DNA from: Actinomycetota bacterium
Lineage (GTDB): Bacteria; Actinomycetota; Acidimicrobiia; Spongiisociales; UBA5794
Length of the DNA stretch: 39,743 nucleotides
Direction of reading: 5' to 3'
Assembly: GCA_011371355.1 (NCBI GenBank)
Contig: DRQR01000178.1
Span: 1 to 39,743, forward strand
Shown: piece by piece, positions 9,619-16,170 of the stretch
Numbering within the stretch: position 1 is the stretch's first letter
Layout: every line of letters starts with the position of its first letter
The notes under the pieces: model-generated
The model's input: the letters and a program-made list of their open reading frames with translations, nothing else
What the model was told of the DNA's origin: nothing
Databases searched by the model: none
Position numbers and translations under genes: made by a program

Positions 9619-9860
9619 TCCTCGCCCCCCTCGATGGCCACGAGCGGTGGGCGTCCGCCGGCTCGCAGGTCCTCGGCCGAGGCGAGGATCGCCCCCCGAT
9701 AGGCGACGACCCGCCGGGCGATGTCGTCGGGGTCGTCGCTGACGACGATCCGACGGCCGTCGATGAGCGTCACCACGGTGTCGGGGGTCCGCTCGATGGA
9801 CTCGATGAGGTCCGCGTTGAGGAACATCTCCTCGCCCCGGAGCCGATGGACCACGATCAT
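9615..9860 (-). CDS. flbD: FlbD-family flagellar protein (paralog 1)
   Basis: MIVVHRLRGEEMFLNADLIESIERTPDTVVTLIDGRRIVVSDDPDDI, FlbD family hallmark; directly downstream of flgE. Confidence 0.88.
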   Translation of the reverse strand: MIVVHRLRGEEMFLNADLIESIERTPDTVVTLIDGRRIVVSDDPDDIARRVVAYRGAILASAEDLRAGGRPPLVAIEGGEE

Positions 9861-9882
9861 GCCGGTCGCCTCCCTTCAGGGC

Positions 9883-11109
9883 TCATCGCTTCATGTTCAC
9901 GAGATCGGCGAGGACCTCGTCGCTCGCGGTGATGATGCGGCTGTTGGCCTGGAAGCCGCGCTGGGCGATGATGAGGTTCGTGAACTCCTGGGCGAGATCG
10001 ACGTTCGACATCTCGAGAGCCCCGGCCGCGATCGTGCCCTTCCCGCCACCTCCGGGGGCACCGATGAGGGCCTGACCCGAGTTCACCGATGCGGTGAACT
10101 GCGACTCGCCCTTCCGCAGGAGCCCGGAGGGGTTGTTGAAGGTGGCGGTGGCGATCTGGGCGAGCCGCTTGGACTCGCCGTTCGAGAACACCCCGTTGAT
10201 CGAACCGTCGGCGCCGATCGAGAAGTCGCGGAGGAAGCCGATCGGGTTGCCGTCCTGGCTCAGGGCCTCGGCGGTGGCCACCCCACCGTACTGGACGAGC
10301 GGCGCGTCCCCGTCGAGGCGCACCGTGAAGTTCAGCGGATCGGCGCCGGGCGGCGTGTAGCCGCTCACCGTGAAGCTCGTCGGGGAGGCCAGGGTCCCGT
10401 CGGTGTCGAAGGTGAGGGTGGTCGTCGAGAGCGTGACCGGGTTGCCGTCGACCGTCGCCGACATCGACCAGGTGTTCGCCGCGGTCTTCTGGAACTCCAC
10501 GAGGAGGTCGTGGGCCTCGCCCCGGGAGTCGACGATCGAGATCGAGGTGCGGTGGACGTCGCCGACGGGGAGGTCGGACGGCAGGTTCCCGCCGATGAGC
10601 ACCTCGGTGGTGAGGTTCGGCTCGATGACCTGGGTGAGGGGCAGGGTGATCGGGCTCACGCTCACCTGGTTGTCGATCGCGCCGGTGGGATCGGCCATCC
10701 ATCCCAGCACCTGCATGCCGCCGGGCGCCACGAGGTTGCCGAGCTCGTCGAACCGGAAGGTGCCGGCCCGGGTGTAGACCCGCTCGCCGCCCCCTTCGAG
10801 GATGAAGAAACCATCCCCCTGGATCGCCAGATCGGTGGGTCGGCCCGTCACCTGGGTGGCGCCCTGGGTGAAGACCCCGTCGGTGGAGGCGATCTTGACG
10901 CCGAGCCCGAGCTGGATGGGATTCGTACCGCCCCGCTCGACCCCGGCACCCGAGGGCCCGCCGAGGGTCTGGGTGAGGGCCTCCTCGAAGGTGACCTGGG
11001 AGGACTTGAACCCGGCGGTGTTGACGTTGGCGATGTTGTGCCCCACCACGTCCATCATCGTCTGGTGGGACCGGAGGCCGCTCACGCCCGAGAACATCGA
11101 TCGCATCAT
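9883..11109 (-). CDS. flgE: Flagellar hook protein FlgE
   Basis: MMRSMFSGVSGLRSHQTMMDVVGHNIANVNTAGFKSSQVTFEEALTQTLGGP...; C-terminal GALEMSNVDLAQEFTNLIIAQRGFQANSRIITASDEVLADLVNMKR. Confidence 0.97.
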   Translation of the reverse strand: MMRSMFSGVSGLRSHQTMMDVVGHNIANVNTAGFKSSQVTFEEALTQTLGGPSGAGVERGGTNPIQLGLGVKIASTDGVFTQGATQVTGRPTDLAIQGDGFFILEGGGERVYTRAGTFRFDELGNLVAPGGMQVLGWMADPTGAIDNQVSVSPITLPLTQVIEPNLTTEVLIGGNLPSDLPVGDVHRTSISIVDSRGEAHDLLVEFQKTAANTWSMSATVDGNPVTLSTTTLTFDTDGTLASPTSFTVSGYTPPGADPLNFTVRLDGDAPLVQYGGVATAEALSQDGNPIGFLRDFSIGADGSINGVFSNGESKRLAQIATATFNNPSGLLRKGESQFTASVNSGQALIGAPGGGGKGTIAAGALEMSNVDLAQEFTNLIIAQRGFQANSRIITASDEVLADLVNMKR

Positions 11110-11114
11110 CGGCG

Positions 11115-11131
11115 CATCACTCCTTGTGATG
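11115..11131 (-). promoter_or_regulatory. GGA-loop hairpin at flgE Shine-Dalgarno (candidate CsrA site)
   Basis: Minus-strand RNA CAUCAC-AAGGA-GUGAUG, 6-bp stem, ACAAGGA core. Confidence 0.55.
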
Positions 11132-11160
11132 GTCGGATCCGTCCGTAGATCGAAGTTCGA

Positions 11161-11175
11161 CTCCCATCCGGGGAG
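11161..11175 (-). promoter_or_regulatory. Second GGA-loop hairpin in flgE leader
   Basis: Minus-strand RNA CUCCC-CGGAU-GGGAG, perfect 5-bp stem with GGA in loop. Confidence 0.45.
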
Positions 11176-11221
11176 GCGTGGTTCCGGAGCGTCCGACCGG
11201 TCACCGGGCGCTCGGGCCTTC

Positions 11222-11248
11222 CCGTCGGCGGAGGGGCCGACCCCTTAA
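11222..11248 (-). promoter_or_regulatory. Sigma28-like promoter motif upstream of flgE
   Basis: Minus strand TTAA-N15-GCCGACGG, about 110 nt before flgE ATG. Confidence 0.62.
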
Positions 11249-11265
11249 GAGGTCGACGGCCGGGC

Positions 11266-11916
11266 TCAGCCGCCGATCTCGGAGGACTCGATGATCGTCG
11301 GCACGTCGGGCCGGGCGTCGACGCGGTACCGGTTCACCGCCTCCATGAGCTCGGTCGCGTCCCCCTCGAAGCCCTCGTCGACGAGCATGACCGTGAGCCG
11401 GGGCATGAGCTGGGCGGGGGCGTCGACCGGGCCGGGCGGCATCGCCCGCAGGTTCGCGTCGATGCGACCGACGACGACGTTGGCCCCGTCCCGATCGAGG
11501 TCGGGCAACACCGCGGCGAAGGTCCGCTCGTCGATCCGTCCGACGGTGTCGGACTGGCGGAGCGCCGCGGAGATCATCGCGCCGGCGTGTCGGAGGGCGT
11601 CGTGGAGGGCGTCCTGGCCGGCACGCTCGACCTGCTCGATCCCGGCGGCCTCGACGAGGAGGATCCCGAAGGGCTCGGCGGTGCGCCGATGCCGGGCGAG
11701 CTGCTTCTCGAGCGCGTGCATGATCCCGGTGAGGTTCGGTAGCCCGGTGATCACGTCGGTGGCCGAGAGCATCTCGAGCTGGAGGCGGAGCAACCCGAGC
11801 TCGGCCCGCTGGCCGGCGACGAGTTCCTCGAGCGCGGCGATGCGCCGCATGGCCTCGTCGATGGTCATGTCGGCGAGTTCGGGATGCTGGTCTCCGGGTC
11901 CGTTCACGACGTTCAT
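11266..11916 (-). CDS. Degenerate GGDEF-like domain protein
   Basis: Heptad-like N-terminus then TDVITGLPNLTGIMHALEKQLARHRRTAEPFGILLVEAAGIEQVERAGQDALHDALR...DTVGRIDERTFAAVLPDLD follows GGDEF topology, but the signature is replaced by IDERTF. Start chosen at MNVVNG with AAGGGGAG upstream. Confidence 0.65.
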   Translation of the reverse strand: MNVVNGPGDQHPELADMTIDEAMRRIAALEELVAGQRAELGLLRLQLEMLSATDVITGLPNLTGIMHALEKQLARHRRTAEPFGILLVEAAGIEQVERAGQDALHDALRHAGAMISAALRQSDTVGRIDERTFAAVLPDLDRDGANVVVGRIDANLRAMPPGPVDAPAQLMPRLTVMLVDEGFEGDATELMEAVNRYRVDARPDVPTIIESSEIGG

Positions 11917-11971
11917 CTCGACTCCCCTTCGACGGACACCGTCCGCCTCGGACGACAGCTTCTCCATCGGA

Positions 11972-11998
11972 ACGTCGGCAGCTCCTCCCGAAACTTGA
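11972..11998 (-). promoter_or_regulatory. Sigma28-like promoter motif upstream of degenerate GGDEF gene
   Basis: Minus strand TCAA-N15-GCCGACGT, divergent to the flgN1 motif. Confidence 0.45.
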
Positions 11999-12020
11999 GG
12001 GGTGATCGGTCGCGGGTGCC

Positions 12021-12047
12021 TTATCTGGACGCCGAGCCTGCCGACCG
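12021..12047 (+). promoter_or_regulatory. Sigma28-like promoter motif upstream of flgN1-flgK-flgL-fliW-csrA
   Basis: Plus strand TTAT-N15-GCCGACCG, 10 nt before ATG 12057. Confidence 0.5.
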
Positions 12048-12056
12048 GGTTCTCGT

Positions 12057-12578
12057 ATGGACGGCAAGCTGCATCTCCGGTGCCTCGGGCGACTCGCCGA
12101 CGTGCTCTGGTACGAGCGTCGGCTCATGGAGTTCCTCCTGTTCAAGCTCGTCGCGGCCAACCTCATGCTCGAGGCCGACGAGCAGCGCTTCATCGGTCCC
12201 GCCCTCGCCGAGGTGGAACGCGTGATCGCCGAGATCCGCAGCACGGAGGAGGAGCGGGCCGAGCTCATCGCCGAGCTCGCCGAGCTCGAGGGCACCGACC
12301 CCGCCGCGATCACCCTCGCCCATCTCGCCCTCGAGGCCCCCGAAGAGCTGCGGTCGGTCTTCGAGGATCATCGGGCTCGCTTCCTCGAGCTCACCGGCGA
12401 GATCGAGGCGGTGACCCGGGAGAATCGGCGACTCGCCACCCTCGGCCTCGGAGGCATCCGCGCCACCTTCGGGATGCTCGAGGGGCCCACCACCGCCCCG
12501 ACCCGCTACGACGCCGCCGGCCGACCCCGCGAAGATCGCCTGCCGGTGCCGCCGGCGAGGATCGACGAGGTGCTCTGA
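12057..12578 (+). CDS. flgN: FlgN-like flagellar export chaperone (paralog 1)
   Basis: Helical 173 aa protein directly upstream of, and 1-nt overlapping, flgK; FlgN-type position and composition. Confidence 0.7.
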   Translation: MDGKLHLRCLGRLADVLWYERRLMEFLLFKLVAANLMLEADEQRFIGPALAEVERVIAEIRSTEEERAELIAELAELEGTDPAAITLAHLALEAPEELRSVFEDHRARFLELTGEIEAVTRENRRLATLGLGGIRATFGMLEGPTTAPTRYDAAGRPREDRLPVPPARIDEVL

Positions 12579-13939
12579 TGTCGATCGTCGGTCTCTACTC
12601 GGCCTACTCGGCGCTCCAGGCCGCCCAGGCGGGTCTCGACACCACCTCGCACAACGTGGCCAACGCCGGTACCGACGGGTACACCCGTCAACGCGTCGAG
12701 CTCCAGGCCCGCCGTCCCTACGCGTCCCCGAACGGCCCGATCGGTACCGGCGTCGACGTCGCCGACATCGCCCGGGCCCGGGACCGCTTCGCCGACCAGC
12801 GAGTGTGGCTCCACGCCGAGGCGAACGGGCGGTTCTCGGCGAAGGCGGACCTCCTCGCCGCGATGGACGAGGTCACCATGGAACCCGACGGCGGGGTCTC
12901 CGTCGCCCTCGCCGACCTGTGGACCTCCTTCGAGCAACTCGCCCTCGATCCCACCGACCAGGCGGCCCGGATCGAGGTCCTCGGCTCCCTCGAAGGGGTC
13001 GCGCTGCGGGTGCGGGAGCTCGCCACGAACTGGAACGCGAAGCTCGACGAGGCCCGCAGCGAGCTCGGCTCCGTCGTCGACGAGGTCGACCGCCTCCTCG
13101 GCGAGGTCGCCCGACTCAACGTCGAGATCCTCGACGTCGGCACGGCCGGGTCGCCGAACGATCTCCTCGACACTCGGGACCGTCTCCTCGACCGACTCAC
13201 CGAACTCGCCGGGGTCACCGTCACCGACGGTCCCTCGGGGACGGTCCGGGTCTCCCTCGACGGGCTGTCGCTCGTCGACGGGGCGAACGTCCACACCCTC
13301 TCGGTCGGTCCGGGGGACACCGTCGTCCACGCCGCGGGGGTCAGCCTGACCCCGGGGGGGAGACTGGCCGGCCTCACCGAGTTCCTCACCGTCGACGCCC
13401 CGGCGGTCCTCGCGTCCCTCGACGCCTTCGCCGTCGACCTCGCCACGGCGGTGAACACGACCCACGCCGCCGGCTACGCGCCGTCGGGTGCGGCCGGCGG
13501 TCCCCTCTTCTCCTACACCCCCGGCGACGCCGCGGCGACCTTCTCCGTCGCCATCTCGGACCCGCGAGATCTCGCCGCGGCGCAGGATCCCGGCCCCCCG
13601 GTCCCCGCCTTCGACGGGCGGAACGCCCAGGCCCTCGCCGACCTGCGGGACCAGCCGGTCGCCCTCGGCGGAACGACGACGATCGACGGGGCCTTCCGAA
13701 GGGTCGTCACCGAGCTCGCCGGGAGGACTCGGCGCACCCGCGACGGCGTCGAGACCACCGGCAGGCTCCTCGACTCGTCGCGAGCACTGCGCGAATCGCG
13801 ACGGGGGGTGTCCCTCGACGAGGAGATGGCGAACCTCCTGCAGTACCAGCGGTCCTACGAGGCCGCGGCCCGGGTGATGACCGCCGTGGACCAGCTCCTC
13901 GACACCCTCGTGAATCGGACCGGGATCGTGGGGAGGTAA
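12578..13939 (+). CDS. flgK: Flagellar hook-associated protein 1 FlgK
   Basis: Start at ATG 12578 (overlaps flgN TGA): MSIVGLYSAYSALQAAQAGLDTTSHNVANAGTDGYTRQRVELQ...; C-term SLDEEMANLLQYQRSYEAAARVMTAVDQLLDTLVNRTGIVGR. Confidence 0.97.
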   Translation: MSIVGLYSAYSALQAAQAGLDTTSHNVANAGTDGYTRQRVELQARRPYASPNGPIGTGVDVADIARARDRFADQRVWLHAEANGRFSAKADLLAAMDEVTMEPDGGVSVALADLWTSFEQLALDPTDQAARIEVLGSLEGVALRVRELATNWNAKLDEARSELGSVVDEVDRLLGEVARLNVEILDVGTAGSPNDLLDTRDRLLDRLTELAGVTVTDGPSGTVRVSLDGLSLVDGANVHTLSVGPGDTVVHAAGVSLTPGGRLAGLTEFLTVDAPAVLASLDAFAVDLATAVNTTHAAGYAPSGAAGGPLFSYTPGDAAATFSVAISDPRDLAAAQDPGPPVPAFDGRNAQALADLRDQPVALGGTTTIDGAFRRVVTELAGRTRRTRDGVETTGRLLDSSRALRESRRGVSLDEEMANLLQYQRSYEAAARVMTAVDQLLDTLVNRTGIVGR

Positions 13940-13942
13940 CCG

Positions 13943-14827
13943 ATGAGGATCACCCATCGCTGGCAGTTCCTCCAAGCCACCGAGCGAATCGGAGCCGCCC
14001 AGGCGGACCTGGCCGCGGCCGAACGGCGCGTCTCGACCGGCCGACGGTTCGACCGCCCCTCGGCCGATCCCCTCGGTATGAACCGGGCGATGCACCTGCG
14101 TGCGGTACTGCGCACGAAGGAGCAGGCGGCGGCGAACGCCGCCGACGGACGGATGTGGATCGAGGTCGCCGACGCCCGGCTCCAGACGGTCTCCGAACGA
14201 CTGCAGCGGGCGCGGGAACTCGCGGTCTCCGGCGCCTCCTTCGCCGACGACGCCGAGCGGCAGGCGATCGCCACCGAGTTCGCCGCCATCCGGGACCAGC
14301 TCCTCGACCTCGCGAACGCCGAGCATCAGGGTCGTCGAATCTTCGGGGGGTATCGCACCGGGCCTGCGGTGGCGAAGGTGGCCGGAACCTGGACGTACAC
14401 CGGAGACGGCGGAGCGGTGACCCGCCGCATCGGGGACGATGAAGTCGTCCGGGTGAACGTGACCGCCGACGAGGTGTTCGGGTTCACCGCCGGTCGGGAC
14501 GTCTTCAGCCTCCTCGACGACCTCGAGGCTGCGGCCCTCGCCGGTGACCAGGCGACCCTCGGGGCCGGGATCGACGAGCTCGACACCGCCCTGGGTCACG
14601 TCCTCGAGGGGCTGACCCGGCTCGGCGTCGCCGGACGCCGGATCGAGGCTGCCGAGGCCCGCCAGCTCGACGAGATGAACGCGATCCGCAGCGAGCTCTC
14701 CCGGATCGAGGACGTCGACGTGGCCGAGGCGATCATGGACCTCAGGCTCAGGGAGCGCACCTATCAGGCCGCCCTCGCGGTCTTCGCCCGGAGCGGGCAG
14801 GCCTCGCTCGTGGACTTCCTCCGGTAG
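13943..14827 (+). CDS. flgL: Flagellar hook-associated protein 3 FlgL (flagellin-like)
   Basis: MRITHRWQFLQATERIGAAQADLAAAERRVSTGRRFDRPSADPLGMNRAMHLR, flagellin N-terminal domain; immediately after flgK. Confidence 0.94.
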   Translation: MRITHRWQFLQATERIGAAQADLAAAERRVSTGRRFDRPSADPLGMNRAMHLRAVLRTKEQAAANAADGRMWIEVADARLQTVSERLQRARELAVSGASFADDAERQAIATEFAAIRDQLLDLANAEHQGRRIFGGYRTGPAVAKVAGTWTYTGDGGAVTRRIGDDEVVRVNVTADEVFGFTAGRDVFSLLDDLEAAALAGDQATLGAGIDELDTALGHVLEGLTRLGVAGRRIEAAEARQLDEMNAIRSELSRIEDVDVAEAIMDLRLRERTYQAALAVFARSGQASLVDFLR

Positions 14828-14861
14828 CCGAGTCACCCGTGACTAACCTGCGGAGGGTTCC

Positions 14862-15278
14862 ATGAGCGACGAAGCCACCACCATCGAAGACAAGACGATC
14901 CGCTTCCCCGGCGGCATCCCCGGGTTTCCCCAGCTCGAGCGGTTCGTCCTCGTCGAGGTCGCCCCCGACTCGCCCTTCCACGAGCTCCGCTCCCTCGACG
15001 ATCCCGACGTGGCGATGCTCGTGACCGTTCCCTGGTTGTTCTTCCCCGACTACGCCCCGGAGATCCCCGAGGAAGACCGGGTGGAGCTCGGCATCGAACG
15101 CCCCGAGGACGCGACGGTCTTCACCACGGTGAGCTTCGACCCCGACGACGAGAACGCCCTGATCCTCAACCTCCTCGGTCCCTTCGTCGTCAACGTCGCC
15201 GAGCGCGTCGGACGTCAGCTCGTGCTCGCCGACAGCGACTATCCCGCCCGGGCCCGCGTCGAGCTGGCGGCCACCTGA
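14862..15278 (+). CDS. fliW: Flagellar assembly factor FliW
   Basis: IRFPGGIPGFPQLERFVLVEV...FPDYAPEIPEEDRVELGIERPEDATVFTTVSFDPDDENALILNLLGPFVVNVAERVGRQLVL; overlaps csrA by 1 nt. Confidence 0.96.
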   Translation: MSDEATTIEDKTIRFPGGIPGFPQLERFVLVEVAPDSPFHELRSLDDPDVAMLVTVPWLFFPDYAPEIPEEDRVELGIERPEDATVFTTVSFDPDDENALILNLLGPFVVNVAERVGRQLVLADSDYPARARVELAAT

Positions 15279-15532
15279 TGCTCGTCCTCACCCGGCGACC
15301 CGGCGAGTCGATCGTCATCCAGAACGACATCGTGGTGACGATCGTCGAGATCCGGGGAGGGCAGGTGCGCATCGGCATCGATGCGCCTCGACACGTCCAG
15401 ATCCACCGGGCCGAGGTCTACGAGCAGGTGCGCCGAGAGAACGTCGCCGCCGTCGAACAGGCCGAGGCGGCGAAGCGCCGCCTACGGGCGACGAGCCTCG
15501 ATCGGCTCACCGAATCCGGCCCCGGGTCCTAG
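15278..15532 (+). CDS. csrA: Translational regulator CsrA
   Basis: MLVLTRRPGESIVIQNDIVVTIVEIRGGQVRIGIDAPRHVQIHRAEVYEQVRREN, canonical CsrA with extended C-terminus (84 aa). Confidence 0.97.
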   Translation: MLVLTRRPGESIVIQNDIVVTIVEIRGGQVRIGIDAPRHVQIHRAEVYEQVRRENVAAVEQAEAAKRRLRATSLDRLTESGPGS

Positions 15533-16034
15533 CCTCGTAGCCGCCCTCGAGGCGTTCGAGCCCCTCGATGCCCTGGGCGACCCGCTCGAGGCGTTCCTCC
15601 GCCGCCCGCCGGGCCCGGGCCCGGTAACGATCGATGTCGGCGAGGCGAGCACCGAGCTCGACCCGACGACGTTCGAAGGCCTCCTCGAGACCCTCGGGGA
15701 CGTGCCGGGCGAGCTGGGTGAGGGTGACCTCGCCGGCGAATCCCAGGAGATCGCAGATGTCGGCGACGAGCATGGCTCGGGCCAGCTCGAGGGCGCCCAC
15801 GTCGTCCTCGGTCTCGACGACCTCGTCGACGGCCCGGGCGACGAACTCGTCCTCACCGGCCTCGATGAGCATCGCCGCGGCGGCGAGCTTGTGGACGAGG
15901 CGCTCGAGGAGGTCTCGTTCCTCGCCGAGGAGTCCGACGAGGGCCTCGAGGTGCTCCCTGGCCCCGTCGGGGTCGGCGGCGACCGTCCTGTGCGGTCCGA
16001 GGAATCGAGGCGCCTTCGCGCCGTGGCGGTCCAT
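15507..16034 (-). CDS. FlgN-like protein (paralog 2)
   Basis: From MDRHGAKAPRFLG (16034). ERDLLERLVHKLAAAAMLIEAGEDEFVARAVDEV aligns by eye with ERRLMEFLLFKLVAANLMLEADEQRFIGPALAEV of the flgK-linked FlgN. Start upstream of this Met in the ORF track is not supported. Confidence 0.65.
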   Translation of the reverse strand: MDRHGAKAPRFLGPHRTVAADPDGAREHLEALVGLLGEERDLLERLVHKLAAAAMLIEAGEDEFVARAVDEVVETEDDVGALELARAMLVADICDLLGFAGEVTLTQLARHVPEGLEEAFERRRVELGARLADIDRYRARARRAAEERLERVAQGIEGLERLEGGYEARTRGRIR

Positions 16035-16041
16035 GGCGCTC

Positions 16042-16068
16042 CTGTCGGCGGTCGACGGGCGCGCTTTA
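16042..16068 (-). promoter_or_regulatory. Sigma28-like promoter motif upstream of flgN paralog 2
   Basis: Minus strand TAAA-N15-GCCGACAG; -10 ends about 8 nt from the ATG at 16034. Confidence 0.65.
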
Positions 16069-16082
16069 CCGGTCCCGACGCC

Positions 16083-16109
16083 TTTCACGGCGTCCCCTAC
16101 GGCCGACAG
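16083..16109 (+). promoter_or_regulatory. Sigma28-like promoter motif upstream of HD-GYP gene
   Basis: Plus strand TTTC-N15-GCCGACAG; weaker -35, same -10 and spacing. Confidence 0.4.
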
Positions 16110-16125
16110 GAAGGGCACGGCCGCC

Positions 16126-16143
16126 CGTTGCACGGACGCGACG
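16126..16143 (+). promoter_or_regulatory. GGA-loop hairpin in HD-GYP gene leader
   Basis: CGUUGC-ACGGAC-GCGACG, 6 bp including one U-G; same ACGGAC loop as the flbD2 distal hairpin; followed by ACAAGGAGG SD at 16153-16161. Confidence 0.42.
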
Positions 16144-16170
16144 ACGAGGGCGACAAGGAGGTGTGCCGCG

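Noticed and set aside
11918-11932. UCGA-AGGGGAG-UCGA hairpin at the GGDEF-like gene SD
   Set aside because: Fits the GGA-loop pattern, but only a 4-bp self-complementary stem, single site, and start codon uncertain.
12506-14836. 776-aa minus-strand ORF
   Set aside because: Antisense shadow of flgK/flgL.
16153-16164. ACA-AGGAGG-UGU as a stand-alone hairpin
   Set aside because: 3-bp stem only; used just as supporting context for the ACAAGGA core.
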